Shown: in pieces, positions 1 to 7,355 of the stretch
Layout of the letters: each line of letters opens with the position of its first letter
How positions within the stretch are numbered: the stretch's first letter is position 1
Source: an uncultured Asticcacaulis sp.
Lineage (GTDB): Bacteria; Pseudomonadota; Alphaproteobacteria; Caulobacterales; Caulobacteraceae
Assembly: GCA_946482045.1 (NCBI GenBank)
Contig: CAMLPZ010000214.1
Location: 1 to 7,355 of the forward strand
DNA length: 7,355 nucleotides
Direction of reading: 5' to 3'
Translations under genes and position numbers: made by a program
The notes under the pieces: generated by a model
The model's input: the letters and a program-made list of their open reading frames with translations, nothing else
Told to the model about the DNA's origin: nothing
Database searches by the model: none

Positions 1-464
1 TCTTCATTGCCTTCAATACAGCCGGCATGGCGGACGGTCACGAGGATACGATTGCGGCCCTGCAGGCCATGGTCCTGCGCCATGAGGGCAAGGACTGGAT
101 ATTCATCGGTTATCTGGTTGCCGCTTGGGTCTTCCTGATTTTCGTCAGCTTGAAGTTCGTCCTGATCGGCGCGGCCAATGTGGCTGAGCGCAAGCTGGTA
201 ACGTTGAACGCGCTGGGCCTGAGTTCCGGCAATGTCGGTAAGCTGTTCATCGGCCTGATCGTCCTGTTCGTGCCGTTTATTATCGTCGCTTTTATCATCA
301 CGGCCGGCTTCGGCGGGAGCGGCGTTCATATGGGCCAAGGTATAACGGGCCTGCTTATCGCGCAGTCCCTGCTTCAGGCTGTGATGGTTTTTCTACTTAT
401 CCCTCTTACAATTGGATTTTTGTCTTCGGCTTACATGCAGATTGTGGCATCACGCACTAAATAA
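1..464 (+). CDS. Polytopic membrane protein of unknown function, 5'-truncated by window edge
   Basis: The reading frame is open from the first complete codon (position 3) to TAA at 462-464, so this is the C-terminal part of a longer gene. The ATG at 27 has no ribosome binding site and lies inside a region that aligns with the middle of the next two proteins, so I do not take it as the start. The visible part has three strongly hydrophobic segments (about residues 31-50, 77-101 and 110-135 counted from the ATG at 27). Between the first two lies a basic loop, SLKFVLIGAANVAERKLV, then LNALGLSSG. This matches the RLSLCFVQSFDQKRINLFGSWALTKG loop of the next gene in spacing and in key residues (basic/Leu-Ser/Arg-Lys/Leu-Thr-Gly). 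The end, FLSSAYMQIV, matches the Gly-Ala-Pro-(Ala/Val)-Ala-Ala-Tyr endings of the other two. It is a diverged paralogue of the next two genes. It probably shares their transcript, with 29 nt to the next start. Function is unknown. Confidence 0.8.
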   Translation, partial: FIAFNTAGMADGHEDTIAALQAMVLRHEGKDWIFIGYLVAAWVFLIFVSLKFVLIGAANVAERKLVTLNALGLSSGNVGKLFIGLIVLFVPFIIVAFIITAGFGGSGVHMGQGITGLLIAQSLLQAVMVFLLIPLTIGFLSSAYMQIVASRTK

Positions 465-493
465 GTGCCCACGCCGCCTGAGTTGAGGACCAC

Positions 494-1411
494 ATGAAAC
501 TGCCGTTCGACTTCGCGTTCGAAGGGTTTCGCATTATCCGGGAAAAGCCGTCGCGCCTCCTGCCCTGGGGCCTGCTGACGCTTCTCGGTTTCACAGCCAG
601 TGCACTCATCATGTGGACGATGGCCGGAACGGCCATGGGCGAGCTCGAACAGGCCGCCGCCGGTAACGACCAGGCCGCCCTGCTCGCCGCTTACGCCAAG
701 ATCGGTCCGGCCTATGCCCTGGCCTTTCCTATCAACATGCTGATCCAGGTCGTTATCGCCTGCGCCATCTTCCGTGTGGTGCTACGCGACGCACCTTTGT
801 CGTTTGGAGGCCTACGGCTCGGTATGGACGAACTGCGCCAGGTCGGCGTCACCATCCTGTTCTGGGTCATTTTCTTCTTCGTCTATCTGCTGGCTGTCCT
901 GCCGGGCATCATCATCGGCGCCAGCTTTTCGGCCATCCTGGGCGGGCCGTCGACACCGGCCGGCATGGTCGGCGTGTTCCTGGGGCTTATCCCCACGCTC
1001 TTGGCCATCTTCTATATTGGTTCGCGCCTGTCCCTGTGCTTCGTCCAGAGCTTCGACCAGAAGCGCATCAACCTTTTCGGTTCCTGGGCGCTCACAAAAG
1101 GATATGCCGGTACGCTGATGCTAGGTTATTTCCTGGCCCTGGCCACGGCGACAATCGTCTTCGTCCTGTGCCTCGGCATTTTTGCGGCGCTGGCCATCGC
1201 GGCCTCGGGCGGCGACTTTAACGCCTATTCGCGCATGCTCGATTCAGCGCGCCTCGGCATCCAGGGGCTCGGCGATCCGGTCACCGTCGCCTACCTGTTC
1301 GTCAGCAATGGCATTGTTGCCCCCTTGCTCATGGCCATCAGTTTCGGCGCCCCCGCCGCGGCTTACAAGCGCCTCACCAACGGCGGTGTCAGCGCGGAAA
1401 ACGTGTTTTAA
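494..1411 (+). CDS. Polytopic inner-membrane protein of unknown function (paralogue 2 of 3)
   Basis: The protein has 305 residues. The ATG at 494 follows GAGGA at 485-489 with short spacing (4 nt). About six hydrophobic segments are visible, near residues 22-44, 72-97, 117-140, 158-176, 205-238 and 265-288, with no signal peptide and no soluble domain. Three signatures recur in the next gene: an amphipathic N-terminus of the type LxFxFAxEGFR ending in a Pro and a Trp-Gly-Leu (residues 3-27); a cytoplasmic-looking loop ending in GMDELRQ (110-116); and the loop RLSLCFVQSF with a following SWALTKG (178-203). The C-terminus carries FGAPAAAYKRL. The Arg/Ser-rich loop followed by an S-x-x-LT-[KR]-G turn is reminiscent of membrane domains found in the glycerophosphodiester-phosphodiesterase membrane-domain and DUF975-like families, but I cannot assign it to one. 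Catalytic motifs are absent. A structural, transport-assisting or signalling role is possible, and none is shown. Confidence 0.88.
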   Translation: MKLPFDFAFEGFRIIREKPSRLLPWGLLTLLGFTASALIMWTMAGTAMGELEQAAAGNDQAALLAAYAKIGPAYALAFPINMLIQVVIACAIFRVVLRDAPLSFGGLRLGMDELRQVGVTILFWVIFFFVYLLAVLPGIIIGASFSAILGGPSTPAGMVGVFLGLIPTLLAIFYIGSRLSLCFVQSFDQKRINLFGSWALTKGYAGTLMLGYFLALATATIVFVLCLGIFAALAIAASGGDFNAYSRMLDSARLGIQGLGDPVTVAYLFVSNGIVAPLLMAISFGAPAAAYKRLTNGGVSAENVF

Positions 1412-1426
1412 GTCCAAACGAACCTC

Positions 1427-2278
1427 ATGGAACTGCGTTTAAATTTCGCCCTGGAGGGCTTCCGCCTCCTGAAGGCCCAACCAAAGCTCCTGTTTTTCTG
1501 GGGGCTGGTCTGCCTGTTCGGTTATGGCATCTGTGCGCTCCTGCTTGTGGCGATCGTCGGTCCGCATCATGCCGATATTCTTGCTTTCAACACAAAGCCG
1601 GACGACGTGGCGCTGGCGCTGGTGATTGCCGGCCGGATTTTTACCGCGCTGGCGGCGTGCACGCCCGTCTATCTCATCACTTCGACCATGCTTGTCTGCG
1701 CCATCTGTCGCGCCAGCCTGGAGGCCGGCGATGACCGGCTGGGTTATTTGCGTTTCGGCCTGCGGGAACTGCGTGTGCTGGCCGTTCAGGCGGCGACGCT
1801 TGGCCTGTCCGTCATCCTGTTCTGGGCTGTAGCGATCGCCTGGTCCATTCTGGGCTTGCCGGTTCAGTTCACGCCCATAGGCATATTCATAGCCTTTCTG
1901 GCGGTTGCCTGGCTTCGGTTGCGGCTGTCGCTGAACGCAGTGCAGAGTTTCGCTACGCGCCGCATCGATATTTTCGGCAGCTTCCAACTGACGCGCGGCC
2001 GGTCGATCGCGCTTATGGGCGGGTACCTTCTGGCCTTCGGTCTGTCGATGATTGTCAGCTATCTGTCCGAAGCAGTGATCGACGGCGTGACCCTGCTGGC
2101 CTTCGGGCAACAGCAGGCCAATATCCCGCTCAACATGACAAGCCTGGACGCCTTTCTGACACCGCCGCGTGTCGTGATTCTTGTCCTTTGGCTGGGACTG
2201 GCTTGGCCGCAGACGACGGCCATCATTCATGGCGCGCCAGTGGCGGCTTATCGCGATATAACGGGAACCAAACCCTGA
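1427..2278 (+). CDS. Polytopic inner-membrane protein of unknown function (paralogue 3 of 3)
   Basis: The protein has 283 residues and starts 15 nt after the previous stop. No clear Shine-Dalgarno sequence precedes the ATG, which suggests translational coupling or weak initiation. The start is supported by the N-terminus, MELRLNFALEGFRLL, which aligns with MKLPFDFAFEGFRII of the preceding protein from the first residue. It has about six hydrophobic segments (around 22-44, 62-93, 118-142, 148-164, 192-214 and 247-267). The loop RLRLSLNAVQSF (163-174) and the turn GSFQLTRG (184-191) match the paralogue closely, as do GLRELR (111-116) and HGAPVAAYRDI (268-278). It ends at TGA 2276-2278, directly against the stop codon of the convergent carbonic anhydrase gene. 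Function is unknown. Probably the last gene of a three-gene operon whose beginning lies outside the window. Confidence 0.88.
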   Translation: MELRLNFALEGFRLLKAQPKLLFFWGLVCLFGYGICALLLVAIVGPHHADILAFNTKPDDVALALVIAGRIFTALAACTPVYLITSTMLVCAICRASLEAGDDRLGYLRFGLRELRVLAVQAATLGLSVILFWAVAIAWSILGLPVQFTPIGIFIAFLAVAWLRLRLSLNAVQSFATRRIDIFGSFQLTRGRSIALMGGYLLAFGLSMIVSYLSEAVIDGVTLLAFGQQQANIPLNMTSLDAFLTPPRVVILVLWLGLAWPQTTAIIHGAPVAAYRDITGTKP

Positions 2279-3100
2279 TCAGCTTCCGGTGACGTGCAGG
2301 AAGTCGCGCTCATTGCGGGCCTGAATGGGACGCGAGTTCGGTCCAACCAGGCGTTCAAAAGCATCGGCCTGTTCCACGCTGACGCTGAGCGGCGAGGAAT
2401 AGACCATCCAGGTCACGCCCTCCTTGCACGGCGGCGTTGTCAGCGAACCCGAATAGACATAGAAGTCCTCGGTCGCCGGCATCAGGTCCTGGGGATTGAT
2501 CAGCAGGTCGGCCAAGGGCACCGGCTTGCCGGCCTCGGTCGGCAGGTAGGTCCACAGCGAACCCAGCATGGGATCGGCCGCGCCGATGTCCGACAGCACG
2601 CCGATTACCAGCAGGTCGCCCTTGGCGTTCTCGTGGACAAAATGGCTTTCCAACACGGCGCGGTGGCCGTTGATGGCGTGTTCGCTTGGGGAGTGGAAAT
2701 GAAATTGCTTCAGTTTGTAGGGGACGCCATCGACGGTGAGTCCGCCGGCGTCAGTCAGCGCGACCTGGATGGTGTGACCGTTGTTCTGAATGGTCGCCGC
2801 CGATGGCTGGTAGTCGAAGACGACGCGCGCCGAGCGCTGCTTGGTGATGCCGGCGATGTCGATGGGTGACTGGCGGTGGCCGGACTTGCAGACGGCATTG
2901 TCACCGCCCAGTTCAGCCCAATGGTCGGGGCCGTCCTTGCCGCCATAGCTCCAGTGATGCAGGCTGGCGGGAATGACTTTGCCGTGTTCACCGCCATGCG
3001 TACCGCCGTGCGCCGCGTCCTTCTTGGACGAACAGCCGGACAGGACCAACAGACCGGTGGCCAGACACAGGGCGAGAAGAGAGGGCGATGTGAGTCTCAT
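2279..3100 (-). CDS. cah: Alpha-class carbonic anhydrase, exported lipoprotein
   Basis: This 273-residue protein would catalyse CO2 + H2O to bicarbonate + H+ in the cell envelope. The N-terminus is a lipoprotein signal: hydrophobic residues 8-20, then LSGC with the lipidated Cys at 23. Ser at +2 does not signal inner-membrane retention, so an outer-membrane anchor is likely. A His-rich linker follows (His31, 35, 39). The alpha-CA core is complete. The zinc ligands are His134 and His136 (QFHFH) and His153 (ESHFVHEN), and the proton-shuttle His109 sits in NNGH. Glu140 in SEH and Thr221 in SLTTPPC correspond to the Glu106/Thr199 pair of human CA II. Cys71 and Cys225 match the conserved disulfide of bacterial alpha-CAs. 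The length is normal for a bacterial alpha-CA with an export signal. The start at 3100 is supported by the signal peptide and by AAGG (minus strand) seven nt before the ATG. It lies 119 nt downstream of uvrA on the same strand, with a probable terminator between them, so it is likely transcribed on its own. Confidence 0.95.
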   Translation of the reverse strand: MRLTSPSLLALCLATGLLVLSGCSSKKDAAHGGTHGGEHGKVIPASLHHWSYGGKDGPDHWAELGGDNAVCKSGHRQSPIDIAGITKQRSARVVFDYQPSAATIQNNGHTIQVALTDAGGLTVDGVPYKLKQFHFHSPSEHAINGHRAVLESHFVHENAKGDLLVIGVLSDIGAADPMLGSLWTYLPTEAGKPVPLADLLINPQDLMPATEDFYVYSGSLTTPPCKEGVTWMVYSSPLSVSVEQADAFERLVGPNSRPIQARNERDFLHVTGS

Positions 3101-3109
3101 GCCGCCACC

Positions 3110-3119
3110 TTCGCGCGAA
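3110..3119. promoter_or_regulatory. Perfect 10-bp palindrome next to carbonic anhydrase ribosome binding site
   Basis: TTCGCGCGAA is self-complementary. On the minus strand its last bases run straight into the GAAGG of the ribosome binding site of the carbonic anhydrase gene. It could be an operator half of the larger neighbouring element or could affect access to the ribosome binding site. It is short, and chance occurrence in GC-rich DNA is possible. Confidence 0.25.
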
Positions 3120-3151
3120 ATGGTTAAAGCTCTTTAAAGCCCGTTAACCAT
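3120..3151. promoter_or_regulatory. 32-bp imperfect palindrome with three TTAA boxes; CtrA-like element upstream of carbonic anhydrase gene
   Basis: The outer arms ATGGTTAA (3120-3127) and TTAACCAT (3144-3151) are perfect inverted copies. Between them, exactly concentric, lies CTTTAAAG (3132-3139). Overall 13 of 16 symmetric base pairs match. TTAA occurs three times, at 3124, 3134 and 3144, each 10 bp apart (one helical turn), and the last is TTAAC. From memory of Caulobacter work, CtrA binds TTAA-N7-TTAA(C), and an octamer TTAACCAT was also associated with CtrA-controlled genes. Here the spacing is N6, not N7, but both outer arms are exact TTAACCAT copies in opposite orientation. The element begins 20 nt upstream of the carbonic anhydrase ATG, where it could cover the promoter. 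Binding by CtrA is inferred. Confidence 0.5.
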
Positions 3152-3181
3152 GTCGATTTCTTCTCAAGGCGCGCGCAATTT

Positions 3182-3210
3182 ATCCAAAAAACCGGGGCCA
3201 CTTTTTGGAT
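3182..3210 (-). terminator. Probable uvrA transcription terminator hairpin
   Basis: ATCCAAAAA (3182-3190) and TTTTTGGAT (3202-3210) form a perfect 9-bp inverted repeat with an 11-nt GC-rich loop. It starts 9 nt after the uvrA stop codon on the minus strand, where the 3' arm carries six consecutive T. The stem is AT-rich, so it is not a textbook intrinsic terminator. Position and the T tract still favour termination of uvrA before the carbonic anhydrase gene. Confidence 0.5.
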
Positions 3211-3219
3211 TGCGCTTGT

Positions 3220-6129
<2,910 letters not shown>

Positions 6130-6154
6130 GACGCGGTGTTATCCTGAATACAGA

Positions 6155-6229
6155 CAAGTGTCCTGATTCTGAAATTCGCTCGCACTTGATATCGGCCTTA
6201 GGCGAATTTCAGAATCAAAAGGACACTTG
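6155..6229. repeat. Hairpin element A: long inverted repeat with GANTC in both arms
   Basis: CAAGTGTCCT (6155-6164) pairs with AGGACACTTG (6220-6229), and GATTCTGAAATTCGC (6165-6179) pairs with GCGAATTTCAGAATC (6202-6216). The only interruption in 25 bp of stem is a three-A bulge at 6217-6219. The loop is 22 nt and contains GATATCG. Each arm has a GANTC site at its centre (6165-6169 and 6212-6216). No T tract follows on either strand, so it is not a standard terminator. It is homologous to element B: the left arm matches B's consensus arm at 20 of 25 positions, and the loop shares GATATCG. It resembles the Caulobacter intergenic repeats I recall as CIR elements (inverted repeats with a CcrM site within an arm), or a miniature transposable element. 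Confidence 0.8.
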
Positions 6230-6242
6230 CATCTTATAGATT

Positions 6243-6320
6243 CTAGTGTCGTCCTCGATTTCGAAGTTCGTCTCGGAGGGCGATATCGAAATCGCACGAA
6301 CTTCAAAATCACGACACTAG
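6243..6320. repeat. Hairpin element B: diverged tandem copy of element A
   Basis: CTAGTGTCGT (6243-6252) pairs perfectly with ACGACACTAG (6311-6320). GATTTCGAAGTTCGT (6257-6271) pairs with ACGAACTTCAAAATC (6296-6310) with one mismatch, and CCTC (6253-6256) bulges on the left arm. The 24-nt loop contains GATATCG in the same place as element A, so A and B are copies in the same orientation, 13 bp apart. B lacks GANTC in its arms, but a GATTC overlaps its left edge at 6239-6243. Inside B, CGATTTCGA (6256-6264) can also pair perfectly with TCGAAATCG (6286-6294), giving an alternative shorter hairpin. The ends read TA-GTGTC and GACAC-TA, as would be expected for a TA-targeting miniature element, but that origin is inferred. 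Confidence 0.8.
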
Positions 6321-6324
6321 GCCG

Positions 6325-6330
6325 ATTATA
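6325..6330 (-). promoter_or_regulatory. Candidate -10 box (TATAAT) for uvrA
   Basis: On the minus strand these six bases are an exact TATAAT. No good -35 hexamer sits 16-18 bp upstream, and Caulobacterales housekeeping promoters often differ from this consensus, so the call is tentative. If real, transcription would start at about 6318, at the outer edge of element B. The uvrA mRNA would then carry both hairpins in a leader of about 190 nt. Confidence 0.35.
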
Positions 6331-6337
6331 TAAGTCC

Positions 6338-6378
6338 TTTGCCAAGATTTGCCAGCAGTGACAAGAACATTGTGGCAA
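6338..6378. promoter_or_regulatory. TTGCCA motif cluster: two direct copies 10 bp apart and one inverted
   Basis: TTTGCCA occurs at 6338-6344 and 6348-6354, a 10-bp period that places both copies on the same face of the helix. TGGCAA, the reverse complement of TTGCCA, lies at 6373-6378. The cluster sits just upstream of the candidate uvrA -10 box and between the two divergent genes, a usual place for a regulator to bind. I do not recognise the motif as that of a known regulator. Confidence 0.35.
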
Positions 6379-6507
6379 CATTTTCGCGGGGCGGACATTC
6401 TGCGACGTATGCCGTGGTTTTGCCTGTATCTGTCAGCACATGTATTGCGCGTGAAACAATTCATGACACAGTAAGACCGGAATCAGCCGGCAGGGTGCCA
6501 ACCCGGG

Positions 6508-7355
6508 ATGCACATCTATCAGAAGACGCACGCCGTCCTGAAACGGGCGGCGAACGAGGTCGAAGCCTCTCTGGCCTGGCTTGGCGCCGCCGGCACGCCA
6601 CGATCGCGCATGGCCGGATCGGCCGTAACCGTTCTGGCCCTGCATGCGTTGGCCCTGTGGCTGCTGATCATCGCAAACCCGACGGCCCTGCCGTATCGCG
6701 AACTGGACACGGACCCCGCCATCGACACCGAGCTCTATGAGTTCGTCCCGCCCGAAGAGCAGGTCGAGCTGGTTCCGGTCATTCGTCCCCGCGAAGTCGT
6801 TGAACGACCGGTGGAGCAGCAGGTTCAGCCTGAACCCCAGCCTAAGCCCGAACCGGTTCCCGTACCGCAACCTCAGGCCGCGCAGCAGACTTATAAAGCC
6901 TTGCCGCAGCCCGTCACCAGGCCGCGTGACGACTTCGATCCTGTCCCCAATCTGGAGGCAAGGCGGCAGACCGATCAGGCCCTGCGCGCCGAAACGGCCG
7001 GGCCTTCGATCGTGGAGCCGGACACCAATCCGCTGGCCACAGCCAAGGCCAAGAAGAAAGAAGAGGAGGGGCGGGTGGAAGCCCGGCGCGAGGAGGCTCT
7101 GGCAACACGGGGCGTTAGCGATCTCAATTTGCATGAGACGCCCACGCCTTCCATAGCCAATATCGCGCCGTCTGGCCTGGCCGCTGACACGCCGGGCCGG
7201 TCGGCCGGGGGGGGCACGCCTCCGGCCGGCGGCGCTGCGGCCGGCGGCGGTCTGAAGGGCGGGCGCAGTGGCGTGAGCCAGGCTTTGATGAACCACGAAT
7301 CGTGTGTGGCCCTGCAACAGGCCGGCAAACCCATTCCAGCGGGCTGCAACATGAA
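6508..7355 (+). CDS. TonB/TolA-like periplasm-spanning protein, 3' end beyond window
   Basis: The frame is open from the in-frame stop at 6472-6474 to the end of the window. The ATG at 6508 is the first start and the only one before the membrane segment's own Met35, giving 282 visible residues. The ribosome binding site is poor (AGGG 12 nt upstream). The order is: cytoplasmic amphipathic segment (1-34); one membrane segment (about 36-56) containing LALHALALWLL with His46; an acidic stretch; a Pro-rich stalk with PEPQPKPEPVPVPQPQ (108-123); a charged helix with KKKEEEGRVEARREE (182-196); a Gly-rich linker (234-253); and SCVALQQAGKPIPAGC with two Cys (266 and 280). This is the build of TonB and TolA: inner-membrane anchor, extended periplasmic stalk, then a C-terminal domain, here not reached. 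TonB's Ser-x3-His anchor motif is not exact, since Val42 replaces Ser. It could energise outer-membrane transport or be a related envelope protein. Confidence 0.85.
   Translation, partial: MHIYQKTHAVLKRAANEVEASLAWLGAAGTPRSRMAGSAVTVLALHALALWLLIIANPTALPYRELDTDPAIDTELYEFVPPEEQVELVPVIRPREVVERPVEQQVQPEPQPKPEPVPVPQPQAAQQTYKALPQPVTRPRDDFDPVPNLEARRQTDQALRAETAGPSIVEPDTNPLATAKAKKKEEEGRVEARREEALATRGVSDLNLHETPTPSIANIAPSGLAADTPGRSAGGGTPPAGGAAAGGGLKGGRSGVSQALMNHESCVALQQAGKPIPAGCNM

Larger units (their letters stand above)
6130..6507. other. Divergent intergenic region between uvrA and a TonB-like gene
   Basis: This 378-bp stretch holds no credible protein gene. Going from uvrA outward it contains a weak uvrA ribosome binding site, hairpin element A (6155-6229), a 13-bp spacer, hairpin element B (6243-6320), a TATAAT aimed at uvrA (6325-6330 on the minus strand) and a cluster of TTGCCA motifs (6338-6378). 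About 130 bp follow in which I see no clear promoter for the + strand gene. GANTC sites lie at 6165, 6212, 6239 and 6480. Open frames crossing this region lack ribosome binding sites and look like chance. Confidence 0.7.

Noticed and set aside
27..464. ATG at 27 as the true start of the first gene
   Set aside because: The frame is open upstream to the window edge, there is no ribosome binding site, and alignment with the two paralogues shows that an N-terminal half is missing.
1439..2230. Minus-strand open frame (263 codons) opposite the third membrane gene
   Set aside because: The + strand protein has clear paralogy to its neighbour from its first residue. The antisense product is low-complexity, Gln/Arg-rich and shows no domain.
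2294..2869. Plus-strand open frame (191 codons) inside the carbonic anhydrase gene
   Set aside because: It is fully antisense to an alpha carbonic anhydrase with all catalytic residues in place, so it is a shadow frame.
3156..3178. TTGAGA or TTGCGC on the minus strand as a -35 box for the carbonic anhydrase gene
   Set aside because: No acceptable -10 hexamer lies 16-18 bp downstream of either, so I list the TTAA palindrome only and do not call a promoter.
6155..6320. Hairpins A and B as intrinsic terminators or as a CRISPR array
   Set aside because: No T tract follows on either strand and neither flanking gene ends there. There are only two diverged palindromic copies with no regular spacer set.
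6365..6379. GAAC-N7-CAAC as a LexA (SOS) box for uvrA
   Set aside because: It is one base off the alphaproteobacterial consensus I know (GAAC-N7-GAAC, equivalently GTTC-N7-GTTC), it is more than 230 bp from uvrA and upstream of the candidate -10 box. Too weak to call.
6339..6740. Plus-strand open frame (133 codons) overlapping the start of the TonB-like gene
   Set aside because: It lacks a ribosome binding site, starts in the regulatory region and overlaps a better supported frame for over 230 bases.
6433..7317. Long minus-strand open frame (294 codons) opposite the TonB-like gene
   Set aside because: It covers most of the + strand frame, has Arg/Leu/Gly-biased sequence that is simply the complement of Pro/Glu-rich codons, and no recognisable domain. 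The + frame has a membrane anchor and TonB-like layout.

Overview
The window looks like chromosomal DNA of a moderately GC-rich alphaproteobacterium, most likely from the Caulobacterales (Asticcacaulis or Caulobacter-like). This is an inference. It rests on the alphaproteobacterial style of the UvrA protein (a CPVSG replacement in its first zinc site and a GVSGGGKS second Walker A), on TTAACCAT/TTAA elements like those bound by the cell-cycle regulator CtrA, and on intergenic inverted repeats carrying GANTC (CcrM methylation) sites. No species call is possible from the sequence alone.

Layout. Positions 1-2278 (+ strand) hold three consecutive genes for polytopic inner-membrane proteins. The first is cut by the window edge, and all three are paralogues of one another. 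They are closely spaced (29 and 15 nt) and probably form an operon. The third converges exactly on an alpha-type carbonic anhydrase lipoprotein gene (2279-3100, - strand): the two stop codons abut and together form TGATCA. Upstream of the carbonic anhydrase is a 119-nt gap. It holds a symmetric TTAA-rich element (3120-3151) and, next to the uvrA stop, an inverted repeat (3182-3210) that probably ends uvrA transcription. A complete uvrA (3220-6129, - strand, 969 codons) follows.

The divergent intergenic region 6130-6507 is the most structured non-coding part. It contains two tandem, mutually homologous hairpin elements of about 75-78 bp (6155-6229 and 6243-6320), a consensus TATAAT pointing toward uvrA just outside them, and repeated TTGCCA motifs. 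A + strand gene then starts at 6508 and runs off the end. It encodes a TonB/TolA-like protein with one N-terminal membrane anchor, a Pro-rich stalk, a charged helix and a Gly-rich linker containing a G8 tract.

How the genes relate. uvrA is a housekeeping DNA-repair gene (nucleotide excision repair). The carbonic anhydrase is exported and lipid-anchored and would interconvert CO2 and bicarbonate in the envelope. The TonB-like protein would span the periplasm from an inner-membrane anchor. The three membrane paralogues have no function I can assign. Apart from possible shared transcription of the three paralogues, nothing links the genes into one pathway. The strongest candidates for something under-described are the paired hairpin elements in front of uvrA, the CtrA-like palindrome in front of the carbonic anhydrase gene, and the tandem family of membrane paralogues.
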